Shown in pieces: positions 24,301 through 35,395 of a stretch of 64,000 nucleotides of DNA. Position 1 is the stretch's first letter; each line of letters opens with the position of its first letter. The notes beneath the pieces were generated by a model that searched no databases, was not told the origin of the DNA, and worked only from the letters and a program-made list of their open reading frames with translations. A program made the translations under genes and the position numbers. This DNA comes from Thinopyrum elongatum (Eukaryota > Streptophyta > Magnoliopsida > Poales > Poaceae). The DNA lies in the NCBI GenBank assembly GCA_011799875.1, contig CM022302.1:379562175-379626174 (forward strand), written 5' to 3'.

Positions 24301-25164
24301 GGCGGGGACGAAGCGGCGACGTGCGGCGTGGGGGCGGGGGGGTACGGAGCGAGAGAGATGGAGACGGGGGGGGGCGGGTGGGGGGGGTGGCTGGGGGGGG
24401 GGGTGGGGGGGGCGGTGGGCGCGTCGGGGCGGGCGGCGTCGAGGGGCAGGCCGGCGAGGGAGAGGGGCTCCGGGCGGCGGCGTCCCGGCGACGGCGACAG
24501 CGCACGATCCGGGGCGATGGCACGGTCGCCCCGATCCGATCTGGATCGGGGGGGGGGGAGGGGGGAGCGAGGGGGGAAGTGGCACCGGTGGGGTTAGGGT
24601 TTGGGTCTCCTGGGGGAGGCCATATAGAGAGGGGGGCGCAGTGGGCCGGCCGGCTGGGCTTCGGCCCAGTTGGGCCGGGGGGGGGGGGGGTTGCTCTTTT
24701 TTCCTTTTCTGTTTCTTTTTCCTTTTCTTTATTCTCTTTTCTCCACTGTTAAATGTTTAGGCCCCAAATGGTTTTTGTAAAAAGTGTGACCTATTTCATA
24801 AATACCAGTGCATTATTCCCTAACACCTAAAATTAGTTTGGGCAAAACATAATTCCATATTTATTTCAGATTTAATAAATGGTTACTAAATATTATCTTT
24901 ATCCACTGTTTGAGGTTGTTCGAGTCACTTATCCAATTCCAATGATGTTGGTTTCAATTTTAGAATAGCCTCTGGAATATTTGTTATTTATCTGACATTT
25001 TAGCTCCTATGTTGGACAACTTTCATATTCCACTTTCATTTAAATTTGAATTTGACTTAGGAGTTGAAATGCAATATGATGCTAATGATGATTATGCACT
25101 GTTGATCATGCTAACATGTCATTATCAAAAGTGATTACTGTTGCTAATCACCGGGGGTGTTACA
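21321..25164 (-). repeat. Right (5') LTR of element E
   Basis: 3844 bp, TGTGACG...GTGTTACA. It has a GC-rich core (about 23800-24670) with very long G runs (for example 24355-24420 and 24545-24565). The core includes a duplicated unit of about 30 bp built on GCGCGGTGGCTGGAGCGGC (about 23972 and 24013). Confidence 0.95.
24350..24570 (+). other. G-run cluster in the E LTR core, G-quadruplex-prone
   Basis: There are several runs of six to eleven G separated by short loops at 24365-24415, and again at 24546-24563, on the plus strand. This is the antisense strand of the retrotransposon promoter region. Confidence 0.75.
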
Positions 25165-27361
25165 TGAGCCCACCATACCTTCCCTAACCACCACCCCCAG
25201 TGTCATTGGGCTAATCAGTGGACGGCCCTCGGGTTGTTGTTGCTGGGTAGAGGCGGCATCTGGAGGCGTCTCCTGCGATGATCGCATGAAGAGAGACTTT
25301 TTGCAATCAGCCTTAGGACGTTCCGACTCCGGCAAATCAGGCAGCATCAAGTCATCTCCACGCTCATAGCCTTAGTCATAGTCCCGAGCCATCAATCCTC
25401 CATCGTCATAGGCGGTATTGATATACTTGAGAGGGTCATCATCATCCTCCTCCATGACATCATCAGCATTTGCTTCTTCGACGGGGGCGACGTCATCTGG
25501 CACTAATGGAGGCTCTCCCTCGCATCGTCCGCTATCACCCACCACGACAGGTGCAGGTAATTGGGTAGGTGGGGTGGTGTTCACACCTTGTTGAGGAGTT
25601 GTCGTTGGTGTGCTACCGGGCGCCTCAACACGAAGAAGAGTCTTCGGTCGAGGCAAGAACCAGCTTTTGCATGCGCCAATCCGTTTAGGGGTCTCATCGT
25701 CATCGACTGGTACCAGAGGAGGCAAATCCTTAAAGCCTGCTTTGACACTGGCCACACAAACCTTGAAGACGCCATGGGGCATATGTCAGTTGTGCAACAT
25801 GCGGTCCTTCGGCTTCATGATCATTGCCTTTCCCACGTCCACCTTCTGGCCGTTGATGTCGTACAGTAGGGTGCAGGGGGTTTCGTCGGCCTGTAAAGAC
25901 ATGTCTGCGACGTCAAACATCCGAAAGGCAACTGAAATGGAAGACTATAGATATGTTGGTGAAGAGGGTATGACGCGTAATTATCATGAGGGCATCGAGC
26001 TCAGCCAAAGACGAAGCCCCGCCGAGCACACCAGAGACGAAGGACGGGCTGCTATGAACAGGAGCGGGACGAGGTATGGGAGCATGTGCGGTTGTGTGAG
26101 CAGGTGCTGGTGGTGCAATGTTCACCGAATTGCTCCCGACGTAGTTGGGAAGGGGAAAGTCCGCTGGCCCTTTATCTAGATTGTTCTTTGTCCAATCGAT
26201 AATTGCCGGAATCAAGCTGTTAATGGAAGATGTGAAGTCAGCCGTGACGCCCGCTACCGCTGCACTGACCACTGCATCGACTACCTTGACCAACTCTTCT
26301 TTGGTCTTATTGACCGCAAGCGCGACCTTCTCGTCGATGGTCTGTTGAGTAAGCAACCGTCTCTACCTTCTTTCCTCCGGCTTCTCGTGGTAGCACGTCT
26401 TCCACGAGGCAACATCTCCGACGCTGTGCACACGTCCATACAACGGTGGTTTGTCCTCCGAGACCTTTTTCAATATGTTCAGGGCCCGGTTGAATGGTGT
26501 GTCCCACTTGGGCCTCGCCGACGAGTGAGACGACTCTTCGCTTTCAGCTGCCTTTTGGTGCTGCTCTTTCTGCAAAAGGAACGTGGATGGTTTACAAATG
26601 TGACAAAACTTGTAGTCGAATTGATTGGAAGCTAATATAAGGTGGTAATATAACAATTACCAGTGGTCTCATGAACTCCCTCTTGTACCGGCCCTGATCT
26701 AGTCACACTCCTGCGGGTCAGTGAACTCCGCCAAGGGGTCTGGGATTCCGTGACTTTCACGTTCGGTGTCCTCCTTGGCCCATACGTGCCTCTTCCCCTC
26801 GTAACCATGGCTTCCGAGGTGGTGGGGAGGCGTGTTCCTAGCCTGGAGCGCCTTCATTTTCTCCGACCTTTTCTTGACTTCTTCTTTAGCGCAAGTCTCC
26901 TTGAATTTTTTGAAGTCCTCTTCCTTTACTGTCGGATTGTCAGCATGAATCTTGGACCATGGTTCATTCTTCGCAATCGCTTTTTTCACCCTTACTTTCC
27001 AGGCAGACAAGTCGGTGAACGTCACCATCGCCTTGTTGTTTATCTTTGTCATGGGTTCGTCGTCCCACGGATGTTTGCTTTCATCCCGGCAGGGGAACAG
27101 GAACCTATTGTGCAACTTCTTTAGGAGCATTTGCTCCATATGTGGTATCTTCTTTAACCTTTCGTCGTTGATGTTGATGATTTCCCTGAGGATGCATCTT
27201 ACTTGATTGCCGTAGCACGCGCACACTTCCTCCGGTGCCCTTGGCTCTAATTTCTTGGGGTGCATCGCCGTGCCCACAATTTTTTTGATGCCGAGCTTGT
27301 TTGGTTTTCGTGTCCTCTTCGGCTTCGGTGCTTTACCAGCTACGACAGCATCATTGCCGGT
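25165..27361 (-). pseudogene. Second CACTA gene, central piece: Ptta/En/Spm-type transposase domain
   Basis: The minus-strand frame enters at Gypsy F (27361) and leaves at Gypsy E (25165). The block 27340-26699 has the plant Ptta/En/Spm transposase signature (KPNKLGIKK, YGNQVRCILREIININ-like, KVRVKKAIAKNEPWSKIH, THHLG-type PPHHLGSHGY, GIPDPLAEF). A TAG at 26699-26701 replaces an expected aromatic codon, and one base appears lost just after it. An intron with GT at 26660-26659 and AG at 26571-26570 (91 bp) separates it from 26569-25913, which encodes an Ala/Pro-rich segment. An acidic region (25782-25372, EEDDDDPLKYINTAYDD) follows and continues to 25165. It may act in transposon-end binding like TNPA; that is inference. 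Confidence 0.75.
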
Positions 27362-30300
27362 TGATACATCTCCATCGTATCTATAATTTTTGATTGTTTC
27401 ATGCCAATATTATACAACTTTTACATACTTTTGGCAAAGTTTTATATGATTTACTGGACTAACCTATTGATCCAGTGCCCAGTGCCAGTTCCTGTTTTTT
27501 TGCATGTTTTTTGTTTCGCAGAATATCCATATCAAACGAAGTCCAAATGCGATAAAAATTTATGGAGAATTAATTTGGAATATATGTGATTTTTGGGACT
27601 TGGAATCAATGCAAACAGGGGCCCACAGCCACCACAAGACACCTGGGCGCGCCAGACAGCCCAGGCGCATGGTGGTGGGTTGTGCCCTCCTCGTATGTCA
27701 GTTGGAGCTCTACTTCATGCACAAGGAAGCTTATATCTGGAAAAAATCATGTTAAAATCTCAGCGCAATCAGAGTTACGGGTCTCCGGGAATATAAGAAA
27801 TGGTTTTCGGCCAGAAAACAGGAACGAGAAACAGAAGAGAACAGAGAGATAGATCCAATCTCGGAGGGTCTCCCGCCCCTCCGCCGCCATGGAGGCCATG
27901 GAACAGAGGGGGAACCCTCCTCCCATCTAGGGGGGAGGCCAAGGAAGAAGAAGAAGGAGGGGGGCTCTCTCCCCCTCTCTCCCGGTGGCGCCGGAGTGCC
28001 GCCGGGGCAAGGATCGTGACGGCGATCTACATCAACAATGTTACTACCGTTGTGACACCCCCGATTTGACCGTACACTAATCATACATGCAAAAGTGTAC
28101 GATCAAGATCAGGGACTCACGGGAAGATATCACAACACAACTCTAGACACAAAATTAAAATAATACAAGCTTTATATTACAAGCCAGGGGCCTCGAGGGC
28201 TCGAATACATCAGCTCGAATACACAAGAGTCAGTGGAAGCAATAATATCTGAGTACAAACATAAGTTAAACAAGGTGCCATGAGATGGCTAGCACAAACT
28301 GGGATACAGATCGAAAGAGGCGCAGGCCTCCTGCCTGGGATCCTCCTAAACTACTCCTAGTCATTGGCGGCATGCACGTAGTAGCACGCACCCTTGGTGT
28401 AGTAGGGGTCGTCGTCGACGGTGGCGTCTGGCTCCTAGGCTCCAACATCTGGTTGCGACATCCGAGAATAAAGGAAAGGGGGAAAAGAGGGAGCAAAGCA
28501 ACCGTGAGTACTCATCCAAAGTACTCGCAAGCAAGGATCTACACTACATATGCATTGGTATCAATGAAATGGGTAGTATCTGTGGACTGAACTGCAGAAT
28601 GCCAGAATAAGAGGGGGATAGCTAGGCCTATCGAAGACTACGCTTCTGGCAGCCTCCATCTTGAAGCATGTAGAAGAGAGTAGCAAGTGCAGCAACAAGT
28701 GACATCGCATAGCATAATCCTACCCGGCAATCCTCCCCTCGTCGCCCTATGGGAAAGCGATCACCGGGTTGTCTCTGGAACTTGTAAGAGGTGTGTTTTA
28801 TTAAGTATCCAGTTCTAGTTGTCATATGGTCAGAATACAACTCCGGGTCGTCCTTTTACCGAGGGACACGGCTATTCAAATAGATAAACTTCCCTGCAGG
28901 GGTGCACCACATTACCCAACACGCTCGATCCCTCTGGTCTTTCTAGGTCATGCTCGGCTCGGAAGATCAACACGTCGCAGCCCTACCTAGGCCTAACAGA
29001 GAGGTCAGCATGCCGGTCTAAATCCTATGCGCACAGGGGTCTTGGGCCCATCGCCTGTTGCACACCTGCACGTTGTGTACGCGGCCGGTGAGCAGACCTA
29101 GCAACCTCCATTACAAAGGAAGTTGCGTTACGCGGTCCAACCCGATGCGCGCCGCTCAGTCGCTGATGTCTAGGAGGCTTCGGCTAATACTACGACGTCG
29201 AGTGCCCATAACTGTTCCCGCGTGGTGGTTAGTGCGTATAGGCCAGTGGCCAGACTCAGATCAAATATCCAGATCTCGTTAAGCGTGTTATTTGAAGTAT
29301 CCGCAGATGCCGACCAGGGACTAGGCCCACCTGTCTCCTAGGTGGTCAGAACCTGCCCTGTCGCTACGCCTCAAAGAATCACGCGGGGGCTGTCGGGAAC
29401 CCAGGGCCATCAGAACCTGGATGGAGCCACCTGCCCCTTCAGCCTCCACATCTGAACAGTAACATAAGTAGTGTGATAGTATATAGTGTATACTCGTGAC
29501 CACCTCCCGAGTGATCACGGCCCGATAGTATAGCATGGCAGATAGACAAGAATGTAGGGCCACTGATGATAAACTAGCAACCTATACTAAGCATGTAGGA
29601 TTGCAGGTAAAGGTAACAATAGCAGTAGCAAAGACAGGCTATGCAGCAGATAGGATCAAACCGATGAAACAGTAACACTACTCTAATGCAAGCAGTAGAG
29701 GGAAAGAGTAGGCGATATCGGGATGAACAAGGGGGGTTGGCTTGCCTGAAAGCTCTGTTGCACAGGAAGAAGGGTCGTCGGTGACGTAGTCGTACTCAGG
29801 GGCATCAGCGTCGGTCTCGGGGGTCTAACGGAGAAGAAGAGGGGGAAGAAACAGTAAATACAGAGCAAACAAAGCATCACAAAACATAACATGACAATAA
29901 ACGGTGCTAGGGGTGACCTATCGCAGTGCTCGGTGATATAGACGAAGAGGGATAGCATCCGGGAAAGTATTCCCGGTGTTTGGCATTTTTGGACAGACGA
30001 AACGGAGGGGGACGGTTGCATGTTCGCTATGCTAGGGACGTGTGGCAGACGAACGGAGAGCATATTCGGATTCGTCTCGTCGATCTGAGCAACTTTCATG
30101 TACAAAGTATTTTCATTCGAGTTATGGTTTACTTTATATTAATTTACAAAGTTTTAAATGATTTTCTAGAATTAACAGATTAGCTTAATTCAAAAAACAT
30201 TTATTGCATCAGCATGATGTCAGCAGTCAACTCTGACCGTTGACCGGTCAAACTGACTAGTGGGACCCACTGTCATTGACACACGTTAACTAAACATAAT

Positions 30301-32684
30301 TAGTTTGTTTAATTAAGTGATTAGGTTAATTAAACAGAGTTAATTAATTATTTATTTTCTTTTATTATTTTCCTTTTTTTTCTGCCAGGGCACTGGGCCC
30401 CAGCGGTCAGTGGCCCATGGCCAAAGCGGGCGCGCGGGCGCGGACGTGGGCGCGTGGGCGTCGGCCCGTTAGGGCGCTCGCCCAGGCCAGTGGCGAGGCA
30501 CCGGCGCGGCGTCGGCGGAGGAGAGGGCGATGGCGCGCGGCTGCGGGGCAGCAGTAGCCGCGGCCGTCAGCGGCGAGCTGGGCCGAGGGCATGGCCAAAG
30601 GGGGAGGCAGAGCGGTGCGGTGGCGATGCGGGGGCAGGGGCGCGGCACGGGGCGCGCGCGTGCAGTGGCCGCGGGTCGACGGCAAGTGCGGGGAGGGGGG
30701 CGAGCTGCAGCGAGAGAGCAGTGGGGCCGCGTGGGCGGCGGGGCGCCGGCGGCTAGCTGGGCGGCCAGGGGCGGCAAAGGGGGCGGAGACGGCAACGGAG
30801 CCGCGGGATAGGGGCGGCCACGACGAGGCCACGGCGGGCGCGGTGGCGAGTGCGCCAGTGCGAGGGCACGAGGCGGGTTGGGCGCGACTGTCGCGGGGCT
30901 CAGGGGGGCAGCGCGCGCGCTGGCGCAGCAGAGAGCGCGGGCGGCGAGGTGCGGGCTTCTTGGCCGGGGCGCGGCCTCGCGCGCAGAGGCGCGGCCGGAG
31001 CGAGCCGGAGGGCGCGGCAGCAGCGCGGAGTGGGCCTGGTCGATGGGCGAGCGGGGACGTGGGAGAGGAGGCCGGGAGGGTTGGCCTCACCGACGCTGTA
31101 GGGGATCGGGCGGCGAGGCTCGTGGAAGTCGGCGTGAGGGGGAGACGAGGACGGGGCGGCGGTCCGGCAATGTTGGCGAGGTGGAGGTGCTCCGGGCAGC
31201 GGCGAGGCGGCGTCGGCGGGGTTGGGGTCGTGCCCCCGGTCTCGATCCAGATCGGGGGGGAAGGAGGAGCGAGTGGGGGAAGTAGGGGTGACCAGTTGGG
31301 CTAGGGTTTCCCCCGGTGGGGTTATGGGGAGTGAGAGGGGGGCCGGCTGGGCCAGGCGGGCCGGTTGGCCACCTGGGCCAGTTGACTGTGGGGTTTTTCC
31401 CCGTTCTCTTTTTTTTTGATTTGTTTTATTTTTATTTTTTCTTTTCTATTTTATTTTAGTCACACATTATTTTTAGTTTAGTAAAACATGACAATAGCTC
31501 CTAAAATAATGTTCCATATTAATTCACTGCCATAAATAGTTCTACCCCGAAATAAAATAGTTTAATATTTTATAAAATACCAAAGGCATTTAAATAATTG
31601 GTTTTGCTACTGTTTAAAACATTATAGTGCATTTAAATATTTTATTTAAATGTGGGTTCTTCACCATAATTACCTATGCATTATTTGGCACCGTTTGTAC
31701 TTTTTAGTTTTGACATTTGAAAACTTTTCTAGTTTGACTTTATTTTAAATTTGAATTCCGAATCGGTTTTGAACTACGCGAGATTAACAACAGTAATCGA
31801 GGTGACGTGGCATCATTAGTAGAGGTTCACTGTAGCTTAATTATCCGGGCATCACAACCGTCAACACCAACTTTCTCCCCCTCTATGCAGCGGTGTAACA
31901 CCCCTTCTCCCCGCTGTAATCTCTACTTAAACATGGTGCTCAACACTATATATTATTTCCCAATGATATGTGGTTATCCTATGATGTTTGAGTTGATCCA
32001 TTTTGTCCTATGGGCTAATTGATGATCATGGTTGGTTTGAGTGTATATTTTATTTATGGTGCTGTCCTCCAGTGCCCTCCGTCTCGCGCAAACGTGAGGG
32101 GTCCCCGATGTAGGGTGTTACAATACGTTCATAATTTGCTTGTTGTCGGTTGCCGGAGTGACAGAAGCCTGAACACGAACAAGTGGGTTGTTGCATATGG
32201 GAGTAAAGAGGACTTGATACTTAATGCTATGGTTGGGTTTTACGACCTTAATGATCTTTAGTAGTTGCGGATGCTTGCTAGAGTTCCAATCATAAGTGCA
32301 TATGATCCAAGTAGAGAAACTATGTTAGCTCATGCCTCTCCCTCATACAAAATTGCAAGAATGATTACCGGTCTAGTTATCGATTGCCTAGGGTCAAATG
32401 ACTTTCTTGTTGACAAAAGCTACCTACTTTTATTATCTCACAATTTATTCATAGTTTTATTCTTGCAAAGTACTTCTAGTTTTATTCTTGCAAACTTATC
32501 CTTTCACCTACCAAATAGTTTTATACTTGTTCTAGGTAAAGCAAACGTCAAGTGTGCGTAGAGTTGTATCAGTGGTCGATAGAACTTGAGGGAATATTTG
32601 TTCTGCCTTTAGCTCCTCGTTGGGTTCGACACTCTTATTTATCGAAAAAGGCTACAAACGATCCCCTATACTTGTGGGTTATCA
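27362..32684 (+). repeat. 5' LTR of element F, interrupted by solo LTR G
   Basis: It starts TGATACATCTCC and ends GGGTTATCA. The LTR sequence is 27362-28050 plus 31862-32684. A related TGATAC(G/A)TCTCC start is shared with element I and with several abundant Triticeae Gypsy families; I do not assign a family name. Confidence 0.92.
28051..31856 (-). mobile_element. Element G: solo LTR of the C/E family
   Basis: This is a single 3806-bp LTR, TGTGACACCC...GGCATCACA, with perfect TSD ACCGT at 28046-28050 and 31857-31861 and no internal sequence. It arose from unequal recombination between the two LTRs of a full element. It has the family's GC-rich core (about 30400-31390), where many overlapping frames on both strands are compositional, not genes. 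It lacks the 15-bp motif array seen in C and E. Confidence 0.95.
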
Positions 32685-32695
32685 ATACCTTTTTC

Positions 32696-32713
32696 TGGCG
32701 CCGTTGCTGGGGA
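32696..32713 (+). other. Primer-binding site of element F (tRNA-Asp type)
   Basis: TGGCGCCGTTGCTGGGGA lies 11 bp after the LTR and matches the complement of the plant tRNA-Asp 3' end except for one T at the position usually C. Confidence 0.85.
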
Positions 32714-32808
32714 GCAATAGCATGGGGTGAATATTCTCGTGTGTGCTTGTTTGCTTTATCACTAATTAGATTTTATTTTCAGTTCTAAGTTGTTCTCTAT
32801 CTTTAGGT

Positions 32809-34158
32809 ATGGATATGGAACACGAAACACCAAAAAAATTAGTTGTACTTGCTACTCATGGAGATGGGGAACCTCCTAAAACCCTCGATGCTCGTTATGT
32901 GAAAAATATTAAACACTACTTTGATAATCCTGAGAAAACCCCATTCAACATGATAATGGGAGACACGTTGGATCAACATGAATACTTTAGGGATTATCGC
33001 TTGACACAAAAAGGGAAACTATTATGGGATCAAATTGATATGTTGCATTGGTATGCTTGGAATTTATGCTTGAGATATGATTATACTTGTTGCTCTTGGA
33101 TGAAGGCTCCACACCTTCCCTTTTCATGCAAATTTAATGAAAATGAAACCTTAGCTTCTTATTCTAATGGTAGATATGATTACTATGATGTGGAACAAAT
33201 AGAAGAATTTGTTGCTTTTAAGGGTGCTTATGAAATTGAATCTCTGCTTGAAAAGTATGAAGATTATGATGATTCTGTTTATAGACCTGCAAATTTTGCT
33301 ATACTTAAATATTGCTATGATAATTATAAATGCAATTACGATATTGACGTATTTATTGAGAATGTCTCCGCTGTCCAAGAGGAGACTAATATTTGGCAGG
33401 AGTCTATGGAAGAAGAAAATGATGAAATTGTGAGCTCATTGGACGAAAAAGATGAGGAGGAGAGCGAAGAACAAAAGGAGGAAGAGCAGATTGATCACCC
33501 ATGCCCACCTTCTAATGAGAGTAACTCTTCACCCAATACATTGTTTAACTTCCCTTCGTGCTTACCGAAGGATGAATGCTATGATAATTGCTATGATCCC
33601 ATTGATTCGTTTGAAATATCCATTTTTGATGAAATTGATGGTTGCTATGCTTGTGGCCAAGATGCCAATATGAATTATGCTTATAGAGATGAACTTGCTA
33701 TAGTTCCTTATGTTAAGAATGAAATTGTTGCTATTGCACCCACACATGATAGTCCTATTATCTTTTTGAATTCTCCCAACTACACTATGTCGGAGAAGTT
33801 TGCATTTATTAAAGATTACATTGATGGGTTGCCTTTTAGCGTTGCACATGATGATTTTGATGAAAGTAATATGCATGTGCTTGCTTCTCCTACTTGCAAT
33901 TATTATGAGAGAGGAACTATATCTCCGCCTCTCTATGTTTCCAACACGATAAAATTGCAAGAAACTGCTTATGCTAAGTATTGGCCTTTACTTGATGTGC
34001 ATGAATTGTTCTTCTATGACATGCTGATGCATAGGAAGAGAGTTAGACTTCGTCATTGCATGATATATGTTCCTTTGTGCTCACTACTAAATGCCAAATC
34101 ATTGTTAATTAAAATTGGCTTTGATATACCTTGGGATCCAGGTGGATCCATCACTTGA
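32809..34158 (+). CDS. Uncharacterised 449-codon ORF of element F
   Basis: It starts ATGGATATGG shortly after the primer site and stays open for 449 codons. I recognise no gag, protease or polymerase motif. The N-terminal third is mixed and aromatic-rich (HYFDNPEKTPFNMI, WYAWNLCLRYDYTCCSW). A Glu/Asp-rich stretch lies at about residues 195-230 (MEEENDEI, EEESEEQKEEEQ). A Cys/Tyr/Asp-rich middle follows (DECYDNCYDP, GCYACGQD), then a more conserved-looking C-terminus (LDVHELFFYDMLMHRKRVRLRH, IGFDIPWDPGG). Such an ORF is carried by non-autonomous Triticeae Gypsy elements. It could be a diverged structural protein, but nothing visible proves that. An ORF this long in an element with about 8% LTR divergence suggests past selection. 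Confidence 0.72.
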   Translation: MDMEHETPKKLVVLATHGDGEPPKTLDARYVKNIKHYFDNPEKTPFNMIMGDTLDQHEYFRDYRLTQKGKLLWDQIDMLHWYAWNLCLRYDYTCCSWMKAPHLPFSCKFNENETLASYSNGRYDYYDVEQIEEFVAFKGAYEIESLLEKYEDYDDSVYRPANFAILKYCYDNYKCNYDIDVFIENVSAVQEETNIWQESMEEENDEIVSSLDEKDEEESEEQKEEEQIDHPCPPSNESNSSPNTLFNFPSCLPKDECYDNCYDPIDSFEISIFDEIDGCYACGQDANMNYAYRDELAIVPYVKNEIVAIAPTHDSPIIFLNSPNYTMSEKFAFIKDYIDGLPFSVAHDDFDESNMHVLASPTCNYYERGTISPPLYVSNTIKLQETAYAKYWPLLDVHELFFYDMLMHRKRVRLRHCMIYVPLCSLLNAKSLLIKIGFDIPWDPGGSIT

Positions 34159-35198
34159 GCACTTTATGCCTAGCTTAATGGATTTAAAGAAAGCGCTGAC
34201 AGGGAGACAACCTGGAAGTTTTAGGGAGTCATTTTATTCTGTTGAGTGCTTTTATAAAGTTTAAAAACAAAAAATATAGAGGGGAACCTAAAACTTCATA
34301 AAAGGAAAAGTGAAAGTGAGAAGGGCGAGCACCGTGGAAGCGGCAGCATGCCTTGAACTTTGTTCATGCCCATGGAAACTTTGTGAATCTTGAATTACAG
34401 AAACATTTCAATAAAAATAATTATCCCGTTGTATAAATCCATTGTATTATAAAAATAATGTGCCAAGATTTGCCTTTAGGATGTTTAGATTGCTTGTTGG
34501 TATGTGCGGTGCAAAAACAGAAACTTTGGCTGTAGTGCGTGATTTTACATTTTTTTACTGGAAAGTCAAAAGCTTCTGAAACTTATTGCACAGTGTTTCT
34601 ATACAATTTTTTTATTTTTTCCTAATTTTTCAGAATTTTTGGAGTTACAGAAGTGTGGTCAAAGTTCAGATTACTACAGACTGTCCTGTTTAAGACAGAT
34701 TCTGTTTTTGATGCATTGTTTTGCTTGTTTTGATGAAACTATCATTTTTTATCAGTGGTATAAGCCATGGAAAAGTTATAATACAGCAGGGATAATTCAA
34801 AAATAAAATATGAATGGGTTTGCAACAGTACTTAGAGTAGTGATTTGCTTTATTATACTAACAGATCTCACCAGTCTTCTGTTAAGTTTTGTGTGGATGA
34901 AGTGGTCGAAGATCGATGAGGTCTCGGTATGAGTAGAAGGAGGAGAGGCAAGAGCTCAATCTTGGGGATTCCCAAGGCACCCCAAGTAAATGTTCAAGGA
35001 GACTCAAGCGTCTAAGCTTGGGGATGCCCCGGAAGGCATCCCATCTTTCTTCAACAAGTATCGGTATGTTTTCGTCTTCGTTTCGTTCACGTGATATGCG
35101 TAAATCTTGGAGCGTATTTTGTGTTTAGTTTTCATTTTTCTTTTATGCACCATGCTGGTATGAGATAGTCCATGGTTGATTTATAGAATGCTCATTGC

Positions 35199-35395
35199 AC
35201 TTCACTTATATCTTTTGAGTATGGCTTTATAGAATGCTTCATGTGCTTCACTTATATCATTTGAAGTTTGGATTGCCTGTTTCTCTTCACATGGAAAACT
35301 GTTATTGATAGGATGATCTTTTGCTTCACTTATATTTATTAGAGCATGGTCTTTTGTAGAAAGAATTAAACTCTCATGCTTCACTTATATCTATT
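35199..35395 (+). repeat. Four spaced copies of a TTCACTTATAT motif
   Basis: (T)GCTTCACTTATAT(C/T) or a close variant appears at about 35200, 35244, 35322 and 35378, with diverged sequence between the copies. Confidence 0.8.

Larger units (their letters stand above)
16492..25164 (-). mobile_element. Element E: internally deleted chromodomain Gypsy (Tekay/Del-like)
   Basis: Two LTRs (16492-19671 and 21321-25164) flank only 1649 bp. The TSD TGAGC is perfect at 16487-16491 and 25165-25169. The coding direction is minus: 5' LTR 25164-21321, primer site 21317-21306, integrase 20925-19708, polypurine tract 19683-19672, 3' LTR. Gag, protease, reverse transcriptase and RNase H are missing. Outside the GC-rich core the LTRs are nearly identical (5 differences in the first ~490 bp, 2 in the last ~325), so this is one of the youngest insertions. 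It interrupts the second CACTA gene inside coding sequence. Confidence 0.95.

Noticed and set aside
23807..24752. Open frames up to 312 codons in the right LTR of E
   Set aside because: Same compositional effect, Gly/Arg repeats, absent from the partner LTR of the same element.
30407..31304. Open frames of 227-237 codons on both strands in solo LTR G
   Set aside because: Low-complexity Arg/Ala/Pro composition in a GC-rich LTR core; no motif.
33151..33960. Minus-strand frames opposite the 449-codon ORF
   Set aside because: Shadow frames of the real ORF, Ile-rich as expected from antisense of Asp/Tyr/Asn-rich codons.
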